This document shows, one piece after another, positions 15,948 to 23,116 of a stretch of 30,411 nt of DNA. Under the pieces are notes generated by a model. It had not been told where the DNA came from. It did not search any database and saw only the letters and a program-made list of their open reading frames with translations. Position 1 is the first letter of the stretch; the number at the start of each line of letters is the position of its first letter. Position numbers and translations under genes: made by a program. The stretch spans positions 1 through 30,411 of the IMG/VR virus record IMGVR_UViG_3300042320_002093, one strand, 5' to 3'. This stretch comes from a virus.

Positions 15948-16316
15948 TCACGCAATAGGGCGGTAGCAGACATTCGCTACGCCTTGACTCGCTGGTGCGA
16001 TCTGTGTAAAGGCGCCGGAGGACAGGTCGAGAACTCGGTCGCCAACAGACGGGCCCCGGTCCGAGACCCTTACCACGACTTGCCTGCCATTGGACTGGTT
16101 AGTGACGAGAAGCCGGGTACCGAATGGGAGGGTTCTGTGCGCGGTTGTCATAGCGCTGGGGCGCATGGTCTCCCCAGAGGCGGTTGTACGGCCAGCGAAG
16201 CCGTCTCCCAGGCCGTAGAACGATGCTCGGCCGCATACACGAGCTAGGGCCTGTGAAGGCAGGGGGAAAGCGGACAGCAAAGCTAGAGAAAGGAGGGGAA
16301 TGGTGAAAAAACGCAT
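15948..16316 (-). CDS. RlpA-like double-psi beta-barrel protein with signal peptide
   Basis: This gene encodes 122 residues. Residues 1-25 (MRFFTIPLLSLALLSAFPLP, then SQALA) form a signal peptide with an AxA-type cleavage site. The rest matches the septal lytic transglycosylase RlpA/DPBB family: CGRASFYG, GRTTASGE, MTTAHRTLPFGTRLLVTN, VVVRVSDRGP (with the conserved Asp) and a DLSSGAF strand. RlpA proteins cleave denuded peptidoglycan glycans in the periplasm, and cyanobacterial homologues are secreted. In a phage it could assist lysis or weaken the wall at septa. The gene is monocistronic, with a terminator behind it. Its leader of about 170 bases contains a 9-bp hairpin. No clear Shine-Dalgarno precedes the ATG. 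Confidence 0.75.
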   Translation of the reverse strand: MRFFTIPLLSLALLSAFPLPSQALARVCGRASFYGLGDGFAGRTTASGETMRPSAMTTAHRTLPFGTRLLVTNQSNGRQVVVRVSDRGPSVGDRVLDLSSGAFTQIAPASQGVANVCYRPIA

Positions 16317-16425
16317 TAGATTAAAGCAAAGGACACCGGATTACGACTCGATTGGCGGGTACGGAAAACCGCGTTACCCCGACAAGGCCGGATCCGGGAC
16401 GCACCTCAAGCACAACGTGTCGTGA
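16300..16425 (+). CDS. Possible 41-residue basic peptide
   Basis: A near-perfect Shine-Dalgarno (AAGGAGGGG) stands just before ATG 16300. The frame of 41 residues (MVKKRIRLKQ, then TPDYDSIGGYGKPRYPDKA) is hydrophilic, basic and rich in Gly/Pro/Tyr. It is antisense to the RlpA leader and overlaps only the first 17 bases of that gene. No promoter is apparent on this strand. It could be a small gene or an accident of the purine-rich antisense of a signal peptide. Confidence 0.3.
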   Translation: MVKKRIRLKQRTPDYDSIGGYGKPRYPDKAGSGTHLKHNVS

Positions 16426-16437
16426 AAGTGGTACGAT

Positions 16438-16460
16438 TCGGGCTTGCGTAGCAAGCCCGG
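16438..16460. repeat. Hairpin in the RlpA leader region
   Basis: Inverted repeat CGGGCTTGC / GCAAGCCCG separated by GTA. On the minus strand it lies between a GTGCTACCAT element (16487-16496) and the RlpA start. There is no U-run, so it is a leader structure or the terminator of the membrane protein gene just upstream. Confidence 0.6.
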
Positions 16461-16484
16461 TGAAGGCGGAAAGTGCCTACCCCC

Positions 16485-16787
16485 CTATGGTAGCACATTA
16501 TTGGTTTCGATGCTTAATACATAACCTGTGTCACTTCTGGTAAAAAAGATGGACGGGATGAATTGCCAAGGGAAAACAATTTTTAACCCTCTCAACATTA
16601 ACTCCCCGTCTGCGTCTAAGTCCGTGTCGAGAGTGACGAATGAAGAAGGAAGCATTGGCCAAGCTAAAATCAAAGTAGCTACGACAGCCAGGCTCCACGG
16701 AATGGCCCAAAAAGGCCAAATAACAATTAGTGCTATTTTGATTATCCAGCCGTAGTTTTCTGAAGACTGGGTGTTGTCGTTTTCCAA
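16485..16787 (-). CDS. Small two-segment membrane protein
   Basis: About 100 residues from a TTG start (MENDNTQSSENYGW). There is no ATG, and the frame is closed by a TAG shortly upstream. Residues 15-50 are strongly hydrophobic (IIKIALIVIWPFWAIPWSLA, then VATLILAWPML), giving one or two membrane spans. The remainder is a soluble domain with DTDLDADGELMLRG. A GTGCTATAAT element ends 25 bases before the start. The family is unknown. It is beside an RlpA-like wall enzyme, so a lysis or envelope role is conceivable, but nothing in the sequence proves it. Confidence 0.5.
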   Translation of the reverse strand: MENDNTQSSENYGWIIKIALIVIWPFWAIPWSLAVVATLILAWPMLPSSFVTLDTDLDADGELMLRGLKIVFPWQFIPSIFFTRSDTGYVLSIETNNVLP

Positions 16788-17006
16788 AACAGGAAGTGAG
16801 GACTACCTCCCCATTATAGCACACAATGAAACGGTAGGGAGCACCTTATTCCTTAAATACCACAAAGCCCTGACCGTAGCCAGGGCCTTGCAGGGTTTCA
16901 TACAAGACGGGGGATTCAGGCCGATCCCCGGCCCCCTTGTTTGTCTTGCAGATCTTTGTATTCTAGCACATGCGGAGGGGGAGGATGCGGTAGTCGAGCC
17001 TGCCTG
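16788..17006. other. Intergenic stretch without a supported gene
   Basis: Apart from the GTGCTATAAT element at 16813-16822 and a GTGCTAGAAT sequence (16960-16969, minus strand), I see only short broken frames, for instance a 32-codon minus-strand frame starting MKPCKALATVRALWYL. It adjoins the GC-rich tape-measure fragment and looks like degraded sequence. Confidence 0.4.
16813..16822 (-). promoter_or_regulatory. GTGCTATAAT extended -10 promoter
   Basis: Consensus TATAAT preceded by GTGC on the minus strand, 25 bases before the TTG start at 16787. It is the best-conserved of the GTGCTANNNT elements. No clear -35 is seen. Confidence 0.5.
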
Positions 17007-17402
17007 TTACCGAGCCGCCAGGCCGGTGGCGAGTTTGCGGCCCAGCGAATCACCGGCAGCGGTGGCCGTGGTGTCGAGCCCCCGCAGCCTCCCTTCAAGC
17101 TTTTGGATCTCGGCGCCGTACCGCTGAAACTCGCGGCTGCCGATCTTGGCCTGCTCCTGCAGCCCACGGAATGCGCCAATGCTGCTGCGGATCCCGGCGA
17201 TCGTGTTGTCGTTGGCGCGGGCGAACTGAAACGTGGCCGCCCGCAAGGTGCTGATCTCGCGTGCCGTGGTTTGGCTGTTCTTACCCAGATCCTGCAGCGA
17301 CTTCTTTACCCGGTCGATATTCCCGCCGCCCTTCACCTCGGCCGACAGCCGGATGGCGGGCAGCAGAAAGCCCCGGTTGTTGCCGGGGCTAGAAGTCTGC
17401 CT
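17007..17402 (-). pseudogene. GC-rich fragment of a tape measure protein gene
   Basis: The open frame gives about 130 residues from the stop near 17400. RLSAEVKGGGNIDRVKKSLQ, then DLGKNSQTTAREISTLRAAT and an amphipathic helix ending GLDTTATAAGDSLGRKLATG resemble the N-terminus of a phage tail tape measure protein, which is normally many hundreds of residues. It stops at 17007 with no continuation, and no convincing start exists except GTG 17336. Its GC content is far above that of the flanking genes. An AGCCCCGG / CCGGGGCT hairpin (17369-17390) lies over its 5' part. It is probably a remnant acquired from another phage or prophage, left in a cluster of unrelated small genes. Confidence 0.55.
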
Positions 17403-17405
17403 TGA

Positions 17406-17814
17406 TCAGGGCTCACCCTCTGGTTCAAGGGCTAGCTTGCGAAGACCAGCAAGCAACTGTTCGTAGTCTTCTTTGAAGTCGCAATCCGAAACTTGAATGT
17501 CAATGTTTTTTGACGCATTAAGAAACTGCCCGCCTCCTGGGTTACCAAGGAATCCCAGATTGTGCCGGTGAACAAGCTCCATTATTTTTTTTTTTGTGAT
17601 AGAGATCGTCCTGTTCATTATTGAAAACCAAGGGCGGGTTTTTATTCACAAATGTAATTGCCTTTCCTTCGCGATCTGCTGCCGCAATCATTTCAAGGGT
17701 ATCGATTGCGGCCATAATTACATCCGCTTTTGATATTTTCATGGTTGTCGATAGCTCTTCCAAGCGATCAACGAAATCGCCGCCGGCCTTAAATTCAATC
17801 CGAAGCATACTCAT
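17406..17814 (-). CDS. Ribbon-helix-helix-like small protein, frameshifted
   Basis: The gene starts at ATG 17814, overlapping the previous stop as ATGA. Frame 1 reads MSMLRIEFKAGGDFVDRLEE, then SKADVIMAAIDTLEMIAAAD and GKAITFVN, the pattern of short CopG-like ribbon-helix-helix proteins. It parallels the preceding gene (SKAEVLRDSLNLYIRAV, GRGITFVP). At a run of 11 A (17585-17595) it passes into a frame ending at 17406; loss of one A would give a continuous protein of about 135 residues with LYHKKKIMELVHRHN at the joint. As written, frame 1 ends near 17542 with an out-of-frame tail. DNA binding is inferred. Confidence 0.5.
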
Positions 17815-18047
17815 TGATCTTCCTCCATAGGCACAAAAGTGATACCTCTTCCCTTGTCCCATTCATCCACGGCCCTGATGTATAAGTTTAGGGAATCCCT
17901 GAGAACCTCAGCTTTGCTTCGGTTAGTCTTTTCTGCAAGGCTATTCAATGCTTTGATATAAGTGTCGTCAGTGTTAAAGGAAACAGGGTACGAGTTCAAC
18001 TTTTCTTTGTCTTGACTTTTGAACAATTTGCGAATGGACTGGATCAT
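17811..18047 (-). CDS. Ribbon-helix-helix-like regulator
   Basis: This gene encodes 78 residues. The segment YPVSFNTDDTYIKALNSLAE, then TNRSKAEVLRDSLNLYIRAV, fits a beta strand followed by two helices of the CopG/Arc type, with the S/T-K-A-E-V-L signature common in cyanobacterial small regulators. It is coupled to the genes on both sides by ATGA overlaps (18047/18044 and 17814/17811). It would bind DNA as a dimer. It and the next gene are sequence relatives, so a heteromeric or duplicated pair is possible. Whether it is an antitoxin is not evident, since no toxin-like partner is recognised. Confidence 0.55.
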   Translation of the reverse strand: MIQSIRKLFKSQDKEKLNSYPVSFNTDDTYIKALNSLAEKTNRSKAEVLRDSLNLYIRAVDEWDKGRGITFVPMEEDQ

Positions 18048-18412
18048 TGGTTCTCCTCTTTGCTTTTATTCAAAAGATAATTCATCTCTTCCTGGTCTTT
18101 CTTCATCCGAGTTTCTAGCAGCCTCAGGCGAGGCTCAATGTCTTGCGGGAATCGCACTTGACCATCCCAGTGGGGAGAAGCGCTGTTGCGCTGATCTTGG
18201 AGGCGTTGGCGGGCTTTTGCCTGGGATCTGTTGAACGCCTCTGTTTTGTGAAATAAAAGCGCACACATAGCAGCAACACCTAGCGAGCACAGTATTAATC
18301 CAGCTCGCGGCGTGGCCCTGATAACAGCTACGCTAGAAATAAAAGCAAATAAGAAAGTACAGTAAAACACTAGATAGTGCCTATCAATAAAATCATACAG
18401 CTTGTCTTTCAT
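18044..18412 (-). CDS. Two-span membrane protein with C-terminal coiled coil
   Basis: This gene encodes 122 residues. Two hydrophobic segments (YLVFYCTFLFAFISSVAVI and AGLILCSLGVAAMCALLF) are joined by a short Arg/Pro turn. A charged helical tail follows (EAFNRSQAKARQRLQDQ, RLRLLETRMKKDQEEMNYLL). It overlaps both neighbours by ATGA-type junctions in a tight operon. No family is recognised. The topology suggests a small inner-membrane or thylakoid protein with a cytoplasmic coiled coil. Confidence 0.55.
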   Translation of the reverse strand: MKDKLYDFIDRHYLVFYCTFLFAFISSVAVIRATPRAGLILCSLGVAAMCALLFHKTEAFNRSQAKARQRLQDQRNSASPHWDGQVRFPQDIEPRLRLLETRMKKDQEEMNYLLNKSKEENQ

Positions 18413-18723
18413 TGGTTTTCCTCGGGTGGAGTAGTAAATTTACCCAGCACGAACGGCGTCAGCCATTCGATTACGCCTTCTTGGCACAGGGCCTTGAAGA
18501 AGTCTGGATTTTTTTGGATGCAGTCAAAGAGATCTGGCGTACAAAAAATAACTGAAGTTTTACCCTTGGCATAGGATTCAGCGTATTTTACAATAAGCCT
18601 TGAGCCCATGTCGTCAACTTCAATCCAGTCATCGACATTTAGTAAAGCTGCAGCTCGCTCTAGTTTTCTTTTTTGCTCATCAGTAACGCCGATCTTGTGA
18701 GGGAACTTGTCTTTACCCATCAC
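18409..18723 (-). CDS. Hypothetical protein
   Basis: This gene encodes 104 residues, starting MMGKDKFPHKIGVTDEQKRK. It is a small alpha/beta protein with VDDWIEVDDMGSRLIVKYAE and VIFCTPDLFDCIQKNPDFFK. There is no membrane segment or catalytic signature. It is translationally coupled with the genes on either side, which supports both ends. The function is unknown. Confidence 0.55.
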   Translation of the reverse strand: MMGKDKFPHKIGVTDEQKRKLERAAALLNVDDWIEVDDMGSRLIVKYAESYAKGKTSVIFCTPDLFDCIQKNPDFFKALCQEGVIEWLTPFVLGKFTTPPEENQ

Positions 18724-18977
18724 TCCTCCTCTACAAAAGACAAGAAGCTATTATCAATCAAAGTAACAGCTTCTTTGTCTGTCATCTGGCCATCCTCGAC
18801 CAACACCTGGTAAAGGAAACGAATGGGCTGGAATTCTTCCGACTCCGGATCGCAGTCCGGCCGATAAGAAAGGATCAAGCCGTAAATGTACGGCACGCCT
18901 GAGTCATCGCAAATTTGAAAGACTTCGGACAAGTCCTCAGTCTCGGTCAATAGCGAGGGGAAGGGGAGGGCGGGCAT
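18720..18977 (-). CDS. Hypothetical acidic protein, first gene of a five-gene operon
   Basis: This gene encodes 85 residues and is strongly acidic (PDCDPESEEFQPIRFLYQVL, then EDGQMTDKEAVTLIDNSF). It overlaps the next gene by four bases. A GTGCTAGAGT element (19005-19014) ends 27 bases before the ATG and is the likely promoter of the operon 18977-17406. The family is unknown. Confidence 0.55.
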   Translation of the reverse strand: MPALPFPSLLTETEDLSEVFQICDDSGVPYIYGLILSYRPDCDPESEEFQPIRFLYQVLVEDGQMTDKEAVTLIDNSFLSFVEEE

Positions 18978-19004
18978 TTGCTTCGTGAGAGGTGCTCAGC
19001 GTCC

Positions 19005-19014
19005 ACTCTAGCAC
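19005..19014 (-). promoter_or_regulatory. GTGCTAGAGT promoter-like element
   Basis: TAGAGT preceded by GTGC, 27 bases before ATG 18977 and overlapping the 3' end of the polymerase gene. It matches the TANNNT form of the cyanobacterial -10. Confidence 0.45.
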
Positions 19015-21761
19015 GTTTCAAGCGAGTTAAGGACGGGGACCAAGGAAGTGATGGTATGGGCGCGTCCAGGGGCTTCTGGGTGGGGCTGAGACACTGTCAC
19101 AGTGCTCGCATTAGCAGATTTGCGGAAAATCTTATCCACCTCGATACTACTAAACCAGGCGTTTGCATGCGGCATTTCACATATTCCGTAATTAAACCGT
19201 AGCCAAGACCATGACCATAAATGGGCGATTTGATACAGCGCTGAGACGAGGTCCGCGTCGCGTTCGTGGCACATAAACAACACGCTGTCGTGTACGGACA
19301 TGCAGAACCTCGCCTTTACATTATACTTTTGCAAAAGGTATTCCATGCCTGTTAGAAAGGCATGCAGCATTGCACTACCCGTGGACTGAATGACCCAGTT
19401 ATTGCGCATTGTGAAGAAGTCTTTGCTTACGTTAATCGGTCTAAAAGCGGTTGACATTTTCGTGCCGGACAACGGGTTTACCGGTATCATTTCGTTGGCG
19501 ATTTCCGCCATTACGTTGTACGCGTAAGAATCACTTCCATTTAAATATTTGCCCGAGCCGCCAGGGGACTTCTCGCCCTTCTTCGCTTTGATAAGTTTTT
19601 GCCCCATCACCGTCGCTTCTTTCATGCCTATGGATTTGTTTCCTTTGCGAATGGTGTTCGCGAGTGTTTTCGCCCCCGAGCCATAAAGCATGCCGTAGTT
19701 GCAGTTTTTAGCGATTGTCCTTGAAATCCCTATTCGCTTTGCGGTCATACTGTGCATATCCGTCCCGTCATCTTTAGAACCTGCAAGCACACTATGGCTG
19801 TACTGTGTACTGCCTGCGATTTTATAGTTCGAGTCGGCAAATATGCTCGCAACCACTGCTTCTTGGCCATCGTAGTCTGAAGAAACGAATGTATAAGGCG
19901 ACTTGACCTGTACTCTCGTCTTAACTTCCGTGCCGATTTTTTCCGGCTTAGGGTCAGGCACTGTTAACCATAAATGTTCTCCCGCCCTATTGCTCACAGT
20001 GTTATGAGGGACAGTTTGAGGTATTATGATTGTGGTTTCTTTGTCGTCATAGGCGGAAACCGGTAACTGCTCAAGTACACGACTTCTTACCGACGTCCAG
20101 TAACTCACTTTAATCGCGAGGCGGATAAGTTCTTGAGCCTGCGGTAAATCGCTTGACAACCTGCCAGATTCAAAATCGTCAAGATAATCCTTGCTGAGTA
20201 CGCCGCCTACGTTCACACCTTCCCCATTCGGATGGGGCAAGCGTTCATACTGCGATTTTTCTCCGTCCCAAAAAACCCATCCTTTGTCATCTGTGTGTTT
20301 AATCGGCTGGCCTTTCCATTTCAACCGAAGCAGGATATGGCTTAATCTGCTCTTGGTTGTGATTGGCTTGAGCACAATTTTCTTCAATTCTTTGCAGTTC
20401 TCGGCGTTTCCTCTGTACCACTTAGGAATGCCGTACCATACCGACTTAGGCTTTCCATCCTTCTTAAGGGCGTAGTTAGCCGACCAGTCGAGCTGTGACA
20501 ACCACGGATCCGACTCGACATCTACATCGTCGTTCTTCCAATCCTCAAGCGCTTGTTCAGCAAGCTCGGTCAGAAGTTCGCTTTGCCGGTTGATCGATTC
20601 GCTCCAGACATCTTCACAGGACTCGACCCAGTCATACCATTTGTCGGTGACGGGCAGGACGGACGAAGTCTGGGCAAAATGCCCACACAACGTTGTAAGT
20701 GACGGATTAGATTGAAGATATTTTAATGATACTATAGAGTAAAGTTCGAAGGTCAAATACGCGTCTCGTAGGGCGTAGGAAACTAATTCGTCTCTGTCGG
20801 GCAAAAAGTCAGCCATACTTCCTGCTTTGACAAACAAATCTCTTGTTTTCTTCGACTCTTTCTCTACCGTTACGTCAGGAGAACAGTGAAAGTTATACGC
20901 ATCAACCAGGTTATTAAGCGAGCCGTATTTTACCCAACCGGGTTCAGTAACCCATTTGAACGACTTATCCTTGGACTGGGTGAACCAGAAACGTTGCTCG
21001 GAGGCAAGTCCGCTGACGTTAATATGAGCGGACATGGTGTCAAACCATAAGTTCCCTGTTGGATTCTGCTTGACATAAGGATTATGTTCAAGAATATACG
21101 CCTCTTGGGTGCGTTGCCGGTCAAACCCCACGTTATGCGCGATTAGTAACGAGTTCTTGGTGCCAAGCTTTACAAGCTTTGGCATATACGGTATTTCCGG
21201 GTCCACAAACGACTCATGCATCCACACATAATACGAGCCGGACATGCCGAGGGCCGTGGCGAGCACCGGATGACCAAAGTGCGAACCTTTGACGAATGTT
21301 TCGCAGTCGAAAATCGCGATCTCCTCGCCTTCCAGTCCCTTATCGTTTAAAATATCAATCTCCCACACCTCATCTTTTAAAGTGTAGCGTACCCAGCCCG
21401 GGGTATACACAATGTACGAGGATGGGGGCGGAGAAACAGCTTCTATCGCAGCAAACTTCTTAAGGAGTTGAGCTTTGTCCTTTACAATCCCTTCGCTTAT
21501 GCTTTTAAAATGCTGTGCAATGTCTTCACCTTCTAGGTTGGGGAGAAAGAACTCTGGCAACGAAGTAAATATTTCCGGGTTTTTGACGGGAAACTCTACG
21601 CCAAACTTCTCCATCTCCTCCATAATCTCGGCGATCTTGGGCTGGCCGCCTTTCCAATCCCCGCACAAGTCTGGGGCATAGTTCTCGACCGCCTTACGCC
21701 CAAACGCCTTGAACGCCATTTCCTCGGGCAGGATGGAATAACCAAGTGAATTAACAGTCAT
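19008..21761 (-). CDS. Family A DNA polymerase resembling mitochondrial DNA polymerase gamma
   Basis: 917 residues. The 3'-5' exonuclease motifs are complete: D152/E154 (IFDCET), H209-N210 with F213-D214 (AHNVGFDR) and D333 (SYALRDAYL). The polymerase palm shows motif A around D629 (FVSSDYDGQE), motif B (R681 to Y693, AKNCNYGMLYGSG) and motif C H824-D825-S826. The linker and palm phrases WLTVPDPKPEKIGTEVK, DGTDMHSMTAKRIGISR, LWFDTMSAHINVSGLASEQR and RLPHPNGEGVNVGG align with animal polymerase gamma as I remember it, far more closely than with E. coli Pol I or T7 polymerase. Motif C has HDS where HDE is usual. It is the replicative polymerase candidate, upstream of a small-gene operon and downstream of a phosphoesterase gene. 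Confidence 0.93.
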   Translation of the reverse strand: MTVNSLGYSILPEEMAFKAFGRKAVENYAPDLCGDWKGGQPKIAEIMEEMEKFGVEFPVKNPEIFTSLPEFFLPNLEGEDIAQHFKSISEGIVKDKAQLLKKFAAIEAVSPPPSSYIVYTPGWVRYTLKDEVWEIDILNDKGLEGEEIAIFDCETFVKGSHFGHPVLATALGMSGSYYVWMHESFVDPEIPYMPKLVKLGTKNSLLIAHNVGFDRQRTQEAYILEHNPYVKQNPTGNLWFDTMSAHINVSGLASEQRFWFTQSKDKSFKWVTEPGWVKYGSLNNLVDAYNFHCSPDVTVEKESKKTRDLFVKAGSMADFLPDRDELVSYALRDAYLTFELYSIVSLKYLQSNPSLTTLCGHFAQTSSVLPVTDKWYDWVESCEDVWSESINRQSELLTELAEQALEDWKNDDVDVESDPWLSQLDWSANYALKKDGKPKSVWYGIPKWYRGNAENCKELKKIVLKPITTKSRLSHILLRLKWKGQPIKHTDDKGWVFWDGEKSQYERLPHPNGEGVNVGGVLSKDYLDDFESGRLSSDLPQAQELIRLAIKVSYWTSVRSRVLEQLPVSAYDDKETTIIIPQTVPHNTVSNRAGEHLWLTVPDPKPEKIGTEVKTRVQVKSPYTFVSSDYDGQEAVVASIFADSNYKIAGSTQYSHSVLAGSKDDGTDMHSMTAKRIGISRTIAKNCNYGMLYGSGAKTLANTIRKGNKSIGMKEATVMGQKLIKAKKGEKSPGGSGKYLNGSDSYAYNVMAEIANEMIPVNPLSGTKMSTAFRPINVSKDFFTMRNNWVIQSTGSAMLHAFLTGMEYLLQKYNVKARFCMSVHDSVLFMCHERDADLVSALYQIAHLWSWSWLRFNYGICEMPHANAWFSSIEVDKIFRKSANASTVTVSQPHPEAPGRAHTITSLVPVLNSLETC

Positions 21762-21767
21762 TTGAGA

Positions 21768-22421
21768 TCAGTAGTAGACAAGAAATTCATCGCGATCGGT
21801 GTAATAAACACCTACCGCTTCAAGAGAAGTCGCATCGATTATCGAGACGTTCTTACGCCGGTAAGGGTACCCGTAATGGCCGAAGAAATACTTGTAATCG
21901 TCTCGGATACCGTGCCTGGCCAGGTCGTTATCCCTGAACCACACGTAACCTGGGCCGTACAATACTGTTTCACGAGTCACCTCCCTCGTGGCATGAGGAT
22001 AATAGGCATGTGCGAGCCGGAATTCGCCACCCAGCTCCAGGCTCAAAGGCGCATTTGACAACAACGAAATGTATTTTACCCGTGTCTGCAGGTCTATCTC
22101 TCTCAACGCTTTTAGAGTGGATTTTACTTCCTTCTTGCGAATATCTTCTACCGGCATTACAAGGCTTTTAAGGATATAATTTTCATTATTACCCAGTATA
22201 AGTGTGGCTTGGCCTTTGTCAACCATTTCACACACTTTTGCAAGCATTTTTACAGGCGAGGTTCTTTTCGTGAACCGAAAAAACGGTTTATGGTGTATAA
22301 TGTCGCCTACAAACACATAATGATAGCGCAGGGACGGGTCTCGGGCCAAAATCCTCTCTAGGACTTCGACCCTGCCGTGCAAATCCCCCACAAAAGCCCA
22401 AGGCCCCTGGTCAGACGTCAT
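21768..22421 (-). CDS. Calcineurin-like metallophosphoesterase
   Basis: This gene encodes 217 residues. The metallophosphatase signature is present: GDLHG (D13, H15), FVGDIIHHKP (D40), LGNNEN (the usual GNHE has Asn in place of His), LAHAYYPH and FGHYGYPY. These motifs coordinate the two metal ions in phosphoprotein phosphatase or diadenosine-tetraphosphatase-like enzymes. The His-to-Asn change removes the usual general acid and could lower activity or shift substrate. The start ATG 22421 overlaps the end of a CP12-like small gene, and the stop lies 6 bases before the polymerase start, so the three are probably co-transcribed. Confidence 0.78.
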   Translation of the reverse strand: MTSDQGPWAFVGDLHGRVEVLERILARDPSLRYHYVFVGDIIHHKPFFRFTKRTSPVKMLAKVCEMVDKGQATLILGNNENYILKSLVMPVEDIRKKEVKSTLKALREIDLQTRVKYISLLSNAPLSLELGGEFRLAHAYYPHATREVTRETVLYGPGYVWFRDNDLARHGIRDDYKYFFGHYGYPYRRKNVSIIDATSLEAVGVYYTDRDEFLVYY

Positions 22422-22563
22422 AAATCCGGGCCTCAGGGCACCACGGATTCAGTTTACAGTAATTTTCGAAGGCGAGGGCGGGGGAGTGACGCTTTAACAG
22501 TTGGAGCAGGAAAAGACGTTGCCAAAAGGTTGAGAAGGCCATGAAAGTTTTTAAGCAGCCCAT
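22411..22563 (-). CDS. Short protein with CP12-like C-terminal motif
   Basis: This gene encodes 50 residues from ATG 22563; a later ATG (codon 8) is possible. A hydrophobic/aromatic N-terminal half (MAFSTFWQRLFLLQLLK) is followed by ENYCKLNPWCPEARIYDV. That ending resembles the C-terminal loop of cyanobacterial CP12 (YC-x3-NP-x-x-x-ECR-x-Y-D), which inhibits GAPDH and phosphoribulokinase. Here the second cysteine is displaced by three residues. Cyanophages are known to carry CP12. Whether this short form binds GAPDH is open. Its stop overlaps the start of the phosphoesterase gene by 11 bases. Confidence 0.5.
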   Translation of the reverse strand: MGCLKTFMAFSTFWQRLFLLQLLKRHSPALAFENYCKLNPWCPEARIYDV

Positions 22564-22569
22564 AGTCTA

Positions 22570-22704
22570 TCACACGTACCGAGAATCGACAACCCTTAAA
22601 GCCCCTTTGTGATCTTTTGCTAACCAGACACAGTAATGGCCGGGGAAATCAACAATTACATGGACTATTGTACACCCGAGGCGACTAAGGTAAAACCCTC
22701 TCAT
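22570..22704 (-). CDS. Short hypothetical protein
   Basis: This gene encodes 44 residues: MRGFYLSRLG, then TIVHVIVDFPGHYCVWLAKD and a short basic end (RVVDSRYV). ATG 22704 lies inside the last codons of the upstream coiled-coil gene. The next gene starts 6 bases after its stop, giving a compact minus-strand series. Composition is that of a small beta-hairpin protein. The family is unknown. Confidence 0.45.
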   Translation of the reverse strand: MRGFYLSRLGCTIVHVIVDFPGHYCVWLAKDHKGALRVVDSRYV

Positions 22705-23116
22705 AAGTGTACAAAGCGTTATTCGGCTCGGTATGAAAAAGTTTCTGTGAAAGATTGAACTGGTTAATGAAGAAAGTTGCAGCGATTACGACTCCGAACC
22801 AGATCCACCTCGTCTTTTTCAAATCTTCAATCGACGTCTCTAGGGTTTGAATCTTATCTTTTAGATCAGACTCCGTCCTTTCGATAATCTTTAAAGTTGC
22901 GCTGTTTGCCTCCGCCGAGCGATCAATCCGCTCTTCGTGCCTGGTCAGGATACGGGAAATGTTTTGATTCGATTCAGAGATCTTGTCTACTGCCTGCTCG
23001 AGTTTTGAAAGCATTTGCCTGCTTAACTCGTCAAAAGCCTGTAGCCTTTCTTCAAGCACAGTTAATCTCGCATCAGGGGAAATTGATGGTTTGGGGATTA
23101 AAGACAAAATAAACAC
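22685..23116 (-). CDS. Membrane-anchored coiled-coil protein, holin-XhlA-like architecture
   Basis: About 143 residues from GTG 23116; a GTG at 23137 would add seven residues. Residues 20-105 form a long coiled coil (LTVLEERLQAFDELSRQMLS, RIDRSAEANSATLKIIERTE, KIQTLETSIEDLKK). A single transmembrane helix follows (WIWFGVVIAATFFINQF). Coiled coil plus one C-terminal membrane span resembles XhlA-like phage haemolysin/holin accessory proteins, but here the protein is longer and sits in a metabolic region. GTG 23116 is preferred because it is 24 bases from the GTTGAAAGC element at 23141-23149. The start lies in an RNA hairpin formed by an 11-base inverted repeat. Confidence 0.55.
   Translation of the reverse strand: MFILSLIPKPSISPDARLTVLEERLQAFDELSRQMLSKLEQAVDKISESNQNISRILTRHEERIDRSAEANSATLKIIERTESDLKDKIQTLETSIEDLKKTRWIWFGVVIAATFFINQFNLSQKLFHTEPNNALYTYERVLP

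Noticed and set aside
16960-16969. GTGCTAGAAT on the minus strand as a promoter
   Set aside because: No convincing gene follows; only broken short frames lie downstream before the GTGCTATAAT copy.
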